Positions 16,160-24,438 of a DNA stretch of 26,334 nucleotides are shown here, piece after piece. Positions within the stretch are counted from its first letter, which is position 1. Each line of letters opens with the position of its first letter. The position numbers were made by a program, and so were the translations under genes. Under the pieces are notes generated by a model that was not told the origin of the DNA, ran no database searches, and worked only from the letters and a program-made list of their open reading frames with translations. This DNA is from CAZUCD01 sp964618855 (lineage in GTDB: Bacteria; Sumerlaeota; Sumerlaeia; SLMS01; JANRJK01): positions 1 through 26,334 of the forward strand of contig CAZUCD010000038.1 of the NCBI GenBank assembly GCA_964618855.1. Direction: 5' to 3'.

Positions 16160-16645
16160 TCACGAGGAGGGGGAATCCCCGCCGGAGTCCTCGCGGATGC
16201 GGCCGTGGTAGGCCTGACCGAGATTCCGGCGAAGGCTCCCCGTGAGTTCATCCCACGTCGCACGCCGCTCCACGAAGGGCCATGCATCGATCAACACGCG
16301 CCGCTGGTGCACGTAGAGCACCAGGTCCTCACCATCCGCCCGCGCGATGAGGAACGACGAGGAGGAACTCCTCCCCGCTGCCCACCAAGCGATGAGGTCG
16401 GGCGAGCGCTTCTCCTCCGTCAGGTCGCGGTACCCCATGTAGCTCGCATACAGGCCCGTGAAGAATCTCAGGCGACCCGCGTCGGCCCGCCGGAGCTCGG
16501 GACGCGCAGTGCGGCCCACATCGGCGGGGGAGATGACGAACCGGGTGTGGCGGGCGGACGAGCAGCCCGCGGCAGCGGCAAGCGCGCACGCGAGCACAGC
16601 CGCGATCAAGCCCCGGCCCGCGCGCACCGGCATCGGACTTGCCAT
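16160..16645 (-). CDS. Putative lipoprotein of unknown function
   Basis: 161 residues. The N-terminus MASPMPVRAGRGLIAAVLAC is followed by an Ala-rich stretch to a lipobox AAGC with Cys28, indicating a lipoprotein signal. The mature part has RLRFFTGLYASYMGYRD and LVLYVHQRRVLIDAWPFVERRATWDEL and is otherwise not recognised. The start is chosen at 16645 because GAGGAGG lies about 9 bases upstream; the frame continues open to 16696 but inside the previous gene. Its ATG overlaps the previous stop as TGATG, so it is the last gene of a coupled three-gene operon. The length and lack of motifs do not allow a function to be named. Confidence 0.7.
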   Translation of the reverse strand: MASPMPVRAGRGLIAAVLACALAAAAGCSSARHTRFVISPADVGRTARPELRRADAGRLRFFTGLYASYMGYRDLTEEKRSPDLIAWWAAGRSSSSSFLIARADGEDLVLYVHQRRVLIDAWPFVERRATWDELTGSLRRNLGQAYHGRIREDSGGDSPSS

Positions 16646-19302
16646 CAGAAGGGCCTCCTCGGCGGTTCCGGGCTCAGAACGCGGCTCGGCTTGCACGGCA
16701 GAACCGCCTGCGCGTTCCGCAGCCCCGGCGGGCCTCCTATCAACACCCGCTCGACGATCATCGTGCAGGAGGACGACGATGGGGCCGGCCCCTGCGCCTC
16801 GAAGGTGATGAAGTCGCCCGGGTTCGGCTCGGGCAGGTTGATAACGAGGACGCGCCCCGGGAGCCTGCGCTCATTGAGGAACAGGTCCTCGCACGCGACC
16901 ACGCGGAGAGCGGCGTCCCGCACGGCGACGCGGGCCGCATCGGGGGAGTTGCCGAGGCGTATCGCGAGGGCGGTCGCGCCGTTCAGCGCCGGGTGCCGCA
17001 GCTCCATGCTCTCGCCCGCCGCGCTCGCGGTGAACACCATCGCGGGCTCCTCGTCCGGCTGCGGTCCGGGGTCCACTGGCAGGGAGACGCGCGGGCCAAA
17101 CGGCGCAGCCGCCAAGTGCTCAAGGCGCACCTGCGGGATCCACTCGGGGAAGAGCTGAGACGCCGACAGCCACGCGCGGGGGCTCAGTGCGTCGTAGAGC
17201 GCCTGGCCTCGCAGTTCGACCTGCGCTTCCGGGTACATTCCGAAGACGCGTTCGCGGGCGTCCCACCTGAGCGGAACCCAGCGGGCGCCCTGGGGATTCC
17301 CCGCCGCCTCGGCGCGGTGCAGGCTCGCCGCGACGGGATGCAGCGGCACCGCCGCGCCGCAGGATTCCGCGCGCAGGACGATGCGGTCGCGGCGGCCCCC
17401 CGGCCAGCTCGCGTTGTTCCCGATGGGCACGAAACAGTGTCCGGAGCCGGGCGCCGGGAACGGTGCCGTGACAATTCCATTCGTCCCGCGCCGACGCGCG
17501 AATCGCGCTGGAAAGACCGGCGCGCCCTCGTTGCCGGAGTGGGGCTCGAAGGTGGCGAGGACTTGGCCCCCTTGTGGTTTCATCTCCGTGGACTCGTCCG
17601 TGCGGAAGATTAGCACGTCCCCCGCGCGGGGCACGAAGTCGGGCGGCACTTCGAGGACCACGGATCCGTCGTCCTCCTTGCGCATCTCCGACGTGCCCGC
17701 GCCCCCGTCGGGTGTCCACGTTAGGACCTCGGGGCCAAGCATGTCGCCGGGATCATGGAGCGTGCGATGGCCGCGGTCCGCATCCCGGGCTTGGCTCAGC
17801 AGATTCTCGATGGGGCTGCGCGGGTCGGGAACACTCGGCCCAAGGTACGCGTATTCGCTGTTGAGCACGCGCGGCAGTCCTGCGTCCAGGACACCCGGGA
17901 TCGCCCCCGTGCGACGCGCGTCTGCCACCGCGGCGGCTCCAACGTCCGTGAACTGCGCCGGGGGACCGGGGAACACTTGGCCGATGAGCCATGCGGTGCC
18001 CGCGTTGGGGCAGTCGTCCCCCAGGGTCGCAGGGGAGACGCCGGCAGCGAACGACATGCCGCCGGATGGAAAGTCGGAACGCAGGATGGCTTCGGGGCGT
18101 TCCTTTGAAGGAATGCTGATCGAGAGCGCGAGAGTGCCCGTCGTGATTCCCGGGGTAGCCTCGGGTGATCCACCCGCGAGGTCGAGCAGCGAGGGAATCG
18201 CATTGTGTCCGCCCGCATGCAGGTTCGGGTCGACGGTCAGCTCCCACGGCAAATCGCGAGGCAGGGCGGGGCCGCGCCACCAGAGCCGCAGAACGCGCCC
18301 CACGCCGGTGATCGCTCCGGCCGACTCCGTGGCTTCCTCCATCGAGATGGCAAGCCTCGGTGCCGACCGTGCAACACGGTCCTCCACCGTCCTGCCATGG
18401 ATCAGGAGCGCGCACTCCGCCCGGATCGACTCTCCCTTTGCGACAAGGAAGGGGACGTCGAAGCGTGGATGGGAGCCCCTCCCCGTGAGGAGCGCCGCGG
18501 CAGGCAACCGCCGTGCGCCCTCGGATGTGGGGACCTCGACGGTGCCGCTTGGGGCTTCGCTGCCCAGCGCCGTGACCAGCGTGTCTTCCGCAGCCGTCCA
18601 GGCATCACCCGGGGCCAGCGTGGCAAGCAGGCCATCTCGGAACGAAGCCTCCTCCCCGCGCCACCAACGGCGCGCCTTCTCCAACTCCTCCGAAAATCCG
18701 GGCGGTTGCTCTCGCGACATCGGCGTCCATGGGGTCACCTCTTGGTCGGGCGCGAAGAAGGATACTGTGGCCAGCCACCGGTCCCCGGCGCCATCAATCG
18801 CCGTGACCCTGAGCGAACGCGCAAAGGGGATCGGCACATGCACGGTTCCGCCCCAGCCTGCGCGCGCGATGAACTCGGGCATGACAGGCGACCTGCCGGG
18901 GGTGAAGAGCCTCCATGCTTCGCAATCCCACGCCGGGGCGGCGTCGTCGTCCACGTGGAACCTGTAGCTCCCGCGGCCATCGGCCGACGTGAATCGCGTC
19001 AGCACGCCAGGTCCGGCTGCATCGATAAGGACGCGCTCTCCCGGCTCCTGCCGAACGAACCGGCCAAGGGGGGAGTGCCGCGCGGGACTTGCGGAGGACA
19101 GGATTACGGTCCGGCGCGGCGGATCATTCTCCGCTTCCAGCAGCGCCGGATCCCACATTTCCCTGAGGGCCCTTGTGGCGTCGTAGGGGATCGGCTCCTC
19201 CGGAGGCATCGCGTGGAGGGAAGGAGTGGCCGCACAGCATGCCACGATGGTGGCCATGGCGTACGCCCACGCTCTTCCCCCGCTCACGCATCCTCTAGCC
19301 AC
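16645..19302 (-). CDS. Large secreted protein, N-terminal region similar to DUF2961/GH172
   Basis: 885 residues. A Sec signal peptide (about 1-31, ending PSLHA) precedes the mature protein. Residues about 88-136 (GERVLIDAAGPGVLTRFTSADGRGSYRFHVDDDAAPAWDCEAWRLF as a guide) resemble the opening of DUF2961 proteins, some of which are GH172 glycosidases acting on fructo- or arabinofuranosides. The match is short and the protein is about twice the usual size, so a glycosidase role is tentative. The C-terminal third looks beta-rich, with no recognised catalytic residues. The GTG start at 19302 is fixed by AGGGAGGT (19307-19314) 4 bases upstream and overlaps the previous gene by 8 bases. It is the middle gene of the unknown envelope operon. 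Confidence 0.6.
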   Translation of the reverse strand: MARGCVSGGRAWAYAMATIVACCAATPSLHAMPPEEPIPYDATRALREMWDPALLEAENDPPRRTVILSSASPARHSPLGRFVRQEPGERVLIDAAGPGVLTRFTSADGRGSYRFHVDDDAAPAWDCEAWRLFTPGRSPVMPEFIARAGWGGTVHVPIPFARSLRVTAIDGAGDRWLATVSFFAPDQEVTPWTPMSREQPPGFSEELEKARRWWRGEEASFRDGLLATLAPGDAWTAAEDTLVTALGSEAPSGTVEVPTSEGARRLPAAALLTGRGSHPRFDVPFLVAKGESIRAECALLIHGRTVEDRVARSAPRLAISMEEATESAGAITGVGRVLRLWWRGPALPRDLPWELTVDPNLHAGGHNAIPSLLDLAGGSPEATPGITTGTLALSISIPSKERPEAILRSDFPSGGMSFAAGVSPATLGDDCPNAGTAWLIGQVFPGPPAQFTDVGAAAVADARRTGAIPGVLDAGLPRVLNSEYAYLGPSVPDPRSPIENLLSQARDADRGHRTLHDPGDMLGPEVLTWTPDGGAGTSEMRKEDDGSVVLEVPPDFVPRAGDVLIFRTDESTEMKPQGGQVLATFEPHSGNEGAPVFPARFARRRGTNGIVTAPFPAPGSGHCFVPIGNNASWPGGRRDRIVLRAESCGAAVPLHPVAASLHRAEAAGNPQGARWVPLRWDARERVFGMYPEAQVELRGQALYDALSPRAWLSASQLFPEWIPQVRLEHLAAAPFGPRVSLPVDPGPQPDEEPAMVFTASAAGESMELRHPALNGATALAIRLGNSPDAARVAVRDAALRVVACEDLFLNERRLPGRVLVINLPEPNPGDFITFEAQGPAPSSSSCTMIVERVLIGGPPGLRNAQAVLPCKPSRVLSPEPPRRPF

Positions 19303-20153
19303 GCGGACCTCCCTGCGCGGCCTCGTGCTCGATGATCAGGTCGCGGACCTGCTTCGCTATGTGGTCGGCCGCGAAGATCGACGCCGTGCGGTCGTAGCGC
19401 AGCCTGAACGTCGTCCCGTCGGTGCGCTCGATGACGAGGAACTTCGCGAGGAACCCCTCGTCACGGGCGTCGAACAACTCGGGGACCTGCCCGACGGCCT
19501 GCATCGCAAAGGGTGCCTGGCCGCGCGTTGCGACGACGAAGCCGAACTCCCGCGTGCGGCAGAGTTCCGCCTCGCGCGTGCGGCCCCCGAAGTCCGCCGA
19601 GACGAAGCACCACGTTTCCGGGGCAAGGTCCTCGAACGCCGCCCCGTCCCCGGCACGGGCCGCATCGGCCATGCGCGCGAGCTCGCCGTCGGTGCGCGCC
19701 GTCAGCCCGGCGAGGTCCTCGTCCGTCGCGCACGCGGAGACCGACTTCATTTCCGAGAGGAGCCATCCCGGCAGGCGCGACAGCCTTGCCGGCGCGTTGN
19801 NNNNNNNNNTTGGCGAGGAGGCGCTGCGCGAGGATGCGGAAGGATTCGGCCGCCTGCGCCCGTGAGGCCGGCAGGGCAATCTCCGAGGCCAGGTCGTCAC
19901 GGACTCCCTTCGTCTCCGCCGGATCCAACTCGTCGTGGTCCACCACCAGGGGGGAGTTGGAGTCGAGGAAAGCGTCGATCTCGTTGTCCTCTGCGGTATC
20001 GGGGGCGGGGACGACGGTCAGTGGATGGAGCCCGATGGCGAGCAGCCTCGCGCGGGCGGCCTCCGGGGAGTCCGCGGCGATGACAGTGCGCTGGCGCCGC
20101 CCTGCGGAATCGAGGAAGTCCACCTGAAGAAGCGTTGCGGCTCTGTCGGTCAT
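19295..20153 (-). CDS. Hypothetical protein split by a scaffold gap
   Basis: The frame from ATG 20153 runs to the gap (about 115 residues) and continues after it in a different frame to the TAG at 19295 (about 168 residues). The change of frame fits a placeholder gap of wrong length, since both sides look coding. Residues about 5-45 (ATLLQVDFLDSAGRRQR, IAADSPEAARARLLAIGLHPLTVV) recall the N-terminal segment of type II secretion/pilus GspF proteins, but no GspF membrane helices follow. Residues after about 50 are acidic. The C-terminal part (WCFVSADFGGRTREAEL..FGFVVATRGQAPFAMQAVG) is unrecognised. No signal peptide is visible, so it is probably cytoplasmic. An in-frame TTG at 20192 is an alternative start. 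It is the first gene of the three-gene operon and diverges from ubiD by 77 bases. Confidence 0.6.
19307..19314 (-). promoter_or_regulatory. Shine-Dalgarno that fixes the GTG start at 19302
   Basis: On the minus strand AGGGAGGT stands 4 bases before the GTG at 19302. It lies inside the last codons of the upstream gene, which supports coupled translation and selects GTG over the later in-frame ATGs. Confidence 0.7.
19800..19809. other. Scaffold gap (10 N)
   Basis: Ten N bases lie inside a hypothetical gene. The protein reads RILAQRLLA before and NAPARLSRLPGW after the gap, in frames that do not agree with a 10-base distance. The real gap is probably short but of a different length. Confidence 0.98.
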
Positions 20154-20230
20154 CTTGGGGAATGGCCCCGCTTGGTTGGAATCCGCCGGCAAGCCAGCGC
20201 GATGGCACGAATCGCGCCCTCATTGGAGCC

Positions 20231-22051
20231 ATGAGCCCACCTGTTCGCAACCTCCGCGAGATGATCGACCTCCTCCGCCGCGAGGGGGAGCTGCGGGAGA
20301 TCGACGTCCCGGTCTCCTCCGACCAGGAAATCGCGGAGATTCACCGCCGCGTCGCCTCGGCCAATGGCCCGGCCCTCCTCTTCAACAGGGTGGACGGAAA
20401 GCGCATCCCCGTCGTCACGAACATCTTCGGATCGCGCAGGCGCACGGAGCTCGCCTTTGGACGGCGACCGCTCGACTTCGTGCGAGACGCGGCGCGCCTC
20501 GCGTTCGAGGCGCTTCCCCCGACCATCGCCAAGCTGTGGGAGTTCCGCCACCTGGGCACCCAGGCGCTCAAGGTCGGCCTGCGAAGGCTGGATGCCGGCC
20601 CCGTGACCGAGGTCATCGAGGACCCCCCGTTCCTGACGCGCCTACCCATGCTCAAGCTCTGGCCGGACGATGGAGGCCACTTCGTCACCCTGCCTCTCGT
20701 GTACACGGAGCACCCCACCGAGAAGAAGCACAACCTCGGCATGTACCGGATCCAGCGCTACGACGACCGCTTCACGGGCATGCACTGGCAGATCGGAAAG
20801 GGGGGCGGCTACCACTACCATGTTGCGGAACAGCGCGGCGAGCCGCTGCCTGTGACTGTGTTCGTGGGCGGACCGCCCTCGCTCATCCTCTCGGCCATCG
20901 CCCCCCTGCCCGAGGGGCTCCCCGAGCTGCTGCTCGCTTCACTGCTCCTGGGGGACAAGCTCGACCTGTGCCGCAACCCCGCCGGGCCGCATCCCCTCGT
21001 GAGCGAGGCGGAGTTCGCGCTGGTCGGGGAGGTTCCACCGCACATCAGGCGCCCCGAAGGGCCGTTCGGAGACCATTACGGCTACTACTCGCTCCAGCAT
21101 CCCTACCCCGTCTTCAAGTGCGCAGCGGTCTGCCACCGTCGCGACCCGATCTGGCCCGCGACGGTCGTCGGAAAGCCACGCCAGGAGGATTTCCATATTG
21201 GCGACTTCCTGCAGGAACTGCTCAGTCCCCTCTTCCCGCTCGTGATGCCGACCGTGCGCGACCTGTGGAGCTATGGGGAGACCGGATTTCATGCCCTGAG
21301 CGCCGCCGTCGTGCGGGACCGCTATCCCCGCGAGGCCATGGCGTCCGCTTTCCGCATCCTCGGCGAGGGCCAGTTGTCCCTGACCAAGTTCCTCCTCGCA
21401 ACCGACACGCCGATGGACCTCCGCGACTTCAGGAGGCTCCTCCAGCACGTCCTCGAACGCACAAACCTGGAGACCGACCTCTACGTGTACGGCAACCTTT
21501 CCATGGACACCCTGGACTATGCCGGGCCCGAGGTGAACAAGGGGAGCAAGGGCGTGCTGCTCGGGCTTGGGGAGAAGAAGCGCGACCTGCCCGGCGTGTG
21601 GCATGGGACGCCTCCCCCGGGGACGCATGATCCCGCGGTCTTCTGCCCGGGATGCCTCGTGATCGGGGGCGTCCCCTACGCCGAGGAACCCGCGCAGGCG
21701 AGCCGCATCGCGGGCGATCCGGCGCTGCGCGGCTGGCAACTCATCGTCCTGTGCGACCGTCCATGGCAGGCGGCCTCGACGGTCCAGGCGTTCCTGTGGA
21801 CGGCCTTCACGCGGTTCGAGCCGGCCGCGGACCTGCACTCCGCGAACGAGCGACTGATCCGCCGGCACCTCGCGTTCGAGGCGCCGTTGGTCCTGGATGC
21901 GCGGATGAAGCCCTGGTACCCCCCCGAGGTCTTCGCCGCCGACGGCATCAAGCGCCAGGTCACATCGCGCTGGAAGGAATACTTCCCAGCGGGGATGGAG
22001 ATGGGGGACAGCGACTACGGCTGGCTGGAGGAGGGCGCGTCCCCGCTGTGA
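20231..22051 (+). CDS. UbiD-family prenylated-FMN decarboxylase
   Basis: 606 residues. It opens NLREMIDLLRREGELREIDVPVSSDQEIAEIHRRV and includes PTEKKHNLGMYRIQRYDDRFTGMHWQIGKGGGYHY, PEGPFGDHYGYYS (275-287) and TVVGKPRQEDFHIGDF, all standard UbiD landmarks; Glu276 lies at the acidic active-site position. UbiD enzymes use prenylated FMN to decarboxylate aromatic or unsaturated acids. At about 600 residues it is longer than E. coli UbiD and closer to UbiD-like proteins implicated in menaquinone or ubiquinone synthesis, but its substrate cannot be assigned. No UbiX partner is in the window. The ATG 20231 has GGAG very close upstream. The next gene starts by GTGA overlap. Confidence 0.93.
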   Translation: MSPPVRNLREMIDLLRREGELREIDVPVSSDQEIAEIHRRVASANGPALLFNRVDGKRIPVVTNIFGSRRRTELAFGRRPLDFVRDAARLAFEALPPTIAKLWEFRHLGTQALKVGLRRLDAGPVTEVIEDPPFLTRLPMLKLWPDDGGHFVTLPLVYTEHPTEKKHNLGMYRIQRYDDRFTGMHWQIGKGGGYHYHVAEQRGEPLPVTVFVGGPPSLILSAIAPLPEGLPELLLASLLLGDKLDLCRNPAGPHPLVSEAEFALVGEVPPHIRRPEGPFGDHYGYYSLQHPYPVFKCAAVCHRRDPIWPATVVGKPRQEDFHIGDFLQELLSPLFPLVMPTVRDLWSYGETGFHALSAAVVRDRYPREAMASAFRILGEGQLSLTKFLLATDTPMDLRDFRRLLQHVLERTNLETDLYVYGNLSMDTLDYAGPEVNKGSKGVLLGLGEKKRDLPGVWHGTPPPGTHDPAVFCPGCLVIGGVPYAEEPAQASRIAGDPALRGWQLIVLCDRPWQAASTVQAFLWTAFTRFEPAADLHSANERLIRRHLAFEAPLVLDARMKPWYPPEVFAADGIKRQVTSRWKEYFPAGMEMGDSDYGWLEEGASPL

Positions 22052-23586
22052 GCGCGACGGCTGACTCCGGCGCGAGGATCTCCCGGGCATGCATGGTGCT
22101 CGTCGCCGTGGGAGTCGTCCTGCGCATCGCCTTCATGATGAGGGAGGACCTCTGGTTCGACGAGGTCTGGAGCGTGCACGCATGCCGGCAGCCGTGGGAG
22201 TCGCTGCTGGCCGCCCTGATGCAGGACAACCACCCCGATGCCTACCACGCCGCGGCGAAGGCGTTCTGCGGCCTCCTCGGGGGCCCCGGAAAGTTCACCA
22301 TGAGGTTCTTCTCGCTGCTGTGGGGCCTCGGGACCATCGCGCTGGCGGGTGGGGCGGCGCTCCGTCTCCTTGGGACGCGAACGCACGCATGGGTGGCGAT
22401 GGCCGCCGTGGCGCTGTCCCCGCAGCAGGTGTACTACTCCCATGAAGCGCGCATGTACGCCATGGGCGGGGCGCTGATGCTGCTTGCAGCGTGGTGCGGA
22501 CTGGAGCTGGCGCGCCGGGCCGGAACTGGCGAGCGCTACGACCTCGCCCTGATGCTGGGCGGGCCGATTGCCGCCGCCGCCGCCGCGAACACCCACTTCG
22601 TCGCAGTCTTCGCACTTCCATGCCTCGCCCTGGCGACCTGGCTCACGGGGCCGCGTTCGGACCGCCGGTTTGTCCGCGCCTTCCTCGCATTCTGGGGGCT
22701 CGTCGGCTTGGCATGCCTCCCCGTCGTGATGGAGGTCCTCCTGCGCCGCGAACAGATCGGCCGCGTCTCGGGTTGGATACCCACGCCGATGCCGGAGGAC
22801 CTGCTGCGCTCGCTTGGTCGCACCTGGATGGTGCACCAGGACCTCGCCTACCTCCAGCACCGAGAAGGCGTGCGCTGGCTCTTTGTCTTCGACCTGGTAC
22901 CCGTCGCGATCGGGGGCTGGCTCCTCCTCGGGTGGAACGCGCTGCCCGCCCCCGTGAGGCGCGTGGCGGGCGCAGCGCTCGGCACGTACTGTGGGGCTCA
23001 ATTGCTCCAATACTCGGCGACCAGCCTCGGCATTCCGGCGTTCTTCTGGCTCCGTTACTCGAGCCTGGTGTTTCCCGTCGCGGCCCTCGGAATCGCCGCG
23101 CTTGCGGTGCCCGCGCTTGCGGAGCGGCCACGCGCAGGACGGTGGCTCGGGTCCGCGGTCCTCGTCATGGTCGCGACCACCATCGCGGGTGGAATCTACA
23201 GGAACTACCCCTACTACGGACCCCTCCGCGACTACCTCTCCCGGCATCCGGAGGCGCCCGTCGTTTACCTCTACACGGGCGAGCACTGGGCCGAGTTCGC
23301 GGAGAACATCCGCGACCCGCGCCTGCGCGCCGAGATGTACCTTGGCGCGGACCTCCGCGACGGGCGCGTCGCGGAGACCATACTCATCATTGTGGATGAG
23401 CCGTGGTTCACCACCAACCACCTCGGCCGCGGCGCGCGCGTGGATGCTCTCCTCCAGGAGCGCGACACCTACATGGTCATCGACGAACCAAACTACAGGT
23501 TGTTCGAGCTGCGTCCCCTCGGATGGCTCCCCGATCCACCGGAGGACCTTGTGCCCCCCAAGCCGCCAAAGGAGGCTGCCCCTTGA
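22048..23586 (+). CDS. Membrane GT-C glycosyltransferase (ArnT/PMT-like, family 39 type)
   Basis: 512 residues with about ten hydrophobic helices. The first loop holds LWFDEVWS (35-42), with Asp38-Glu39 at the place of the catalytic acidic pair of GT-C enzymes, and then DNHPDAYHAAAKAF, matching the HP-containing loop of PF13231-type transferases. Such enzymes move a sugar from a polyprenyl-phosphate donor to a lipid, protein or glycan on the outer face of the inner membrane. The C-terminal part (from about 400) is a soluble domain with YLYTGEHWAEFAENI. The GTG start at 22048 overlaps the ubiD stop as GTGA and gives an N-terminus leading directly into the first helix; the longer open frame is inside ubiD. 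Sugar and acceptor are unknown. Confidence 0.82.
   Translation: MSATADSGARISRACMVLVAVGVVLRIAFMMREDLWFDEVWSVHACRQPWESLLAALMQDNHPDAYHAAAKAFCGLLGGPGKFTMRFFSLLWGLGTIALAGGAALRLLGTRTHAWVAMAAVALSPQQVYYSHEARMYAMGGALMLLAAWCGLELARRAGTGERYDLALMLGGPIAAAAAANTHFVAVFALPCLALATWLTGPRSDRRFVRAFLAFWGLVGLACLPVVMEVLLRREQIGRVSGWIPTPMPEDLLRSLGRTWMVHQDLAYLQHREGVRWLFVFDLVPVAIGGWLLLGWNALPAPVRRVAGAALGTYCGAQLLQYSATSLGIPAFFWLRYSSLVFPVAALGIAALAVPALAERPRAGRWLGSAVLVMVATTIAGGIYRNYPYYGPLRDYLSRHPEAPVVYLYTGEHWAEFAENIRDPRLRAEMYLGADLRDGRVAETILIIVDEPWFTTNHLGRGARVDALLQERDTYMVIDEPNYRLFELRPLGWLPDPPEDLVPPKPPKEAAP
23571..23575 (+). promoter_or_regulatory. Shine-Dalgarno that fixes the TTG start at 23583
   Basis: GGAGG (with AAA before it) stands 7 bases upstream of TTG 23583, inside the end of the glycosyltransferase gene. 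It makes this rare start more likely than TTG 23592 or ATG 23610. Confidence 0.65.
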
Positions 23587-24437
23587 GGCCCTTGAATCGG
23601 ATCCTCGCCATGGCCGTGGCCGTGCTCGCGCTGCATGCCACCGGATGCAGGTCCACGGGACGGTTCGCCTCGCCCTATGCGGACACCGCGCCCCCGCCCG
23701 TGATCGCGGACGCAGACGCCCTGGCGGCGTTGCTCGCGGATCGCGCGTCCGCCCATCCACGCCTCTGGGCGAAGGCGGACCTCGCGATCAGGACCGAGGG
23801 ACGCAAGGGCACCGACCACGTGACGGCGCTCGTGCTCAGCGAGGAGGGGAAGTTCCTGCGCCTGCGCGGATCAAAGGCGCCCGTGGGCACCGTGTTCGAC
23901 GTCCTCATCAAGGGGGACGAGGCCTCGCTCTACTTCAACCGCGAGGGGATGCTCTTCTACGGCTCGTGTGCCGAGCTGCAGGAAAAGCTCGGAGCTGCGA
24001 GCAGCGTCATGCCGGAGGACCTGCTGTCGGCGTTGATGGTGCAGCAGCGCGCCCTGGAGGCGATAGGGAGGGGAGGGAGTGGCCTCGTGACTTCCCGCGA
24101 GGGGAGCCAGCTCCTCGCCTGGCGCGATGGTCTCGGGCGACAGCACGTCGCGCGATTCCGTCCGGCAGACGGCCTCGTGGACGAATGGTTGATGCGGGAC
24201 GCCTCAGGGCGCGAACTCCTCCGCGTCAAGTACCTCGAGTACAAGCTCGTCGACGTGCGAGGACGCGTGGAACCACTTCCGTGGCGGTTCGAGATGCGCG
24301 TTCCCGACCCCGTTACGACGGTGAAGGCCGACCTCGATGGCTACAAGATCGACCCGCCCTTCAGCTCCAAGACCTCGGAGGAGCCGGAGGCGGACGAGCG
24401 GCATCCCCTCCGCACGCTCGAGTTCGGGCGACGCTGA
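23583..24437 (+). CDS. Putative outer-membrane lipoprotein, possibly LolA/LolB-fold
   Basis: 284 residues. The N-terminus MRPLNRILAMAVAVLALHATGC carries a lipobox with Cys22. The mature part (WAKADLAIRTEGRKG, TALVLSEEGKFLRLRGSK, VLIKGDEASLYFNREGMLFYG) looks like alternating beta strands, as in DUF4292/LolB-like lipoprotein folds, but this is a shape impression, not a motif match. The start is TTG at 23583, overlapping the previous stop as TTGA, with AAAGGAGG upstream. It is the last gene of the ubiD-glycosyltransferase-lipoprotein run. Its stop TGA is one base from the stop of the convergent gene. Confidence 0.7.
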   Translation: MRPLNRILAMAVAVLALHATGCRSTGRFASPYADTAPPPVIADADALAALLADRASAHPRLWAKADLAIRTEGRKGTDHVTALVLSEEGKFLRLRGSKAPVGTVFDVLIKGDEASLYFNREGMLFYGSCAELQEKLGAASSVMPEDLLSALMVQQRALEAIGRGGSGLVTSREGSQLLAWRDGLGRQHVARFRPADGLVDEWLMRDASGRELLRVKYLEYKLVDVRGRVEPLPWRFEMRVPDPVTTVKADLDGYKIDPPFSSKTSEEPEADERHPLRTLEFGRR

Positions 24438-24438
24438 G

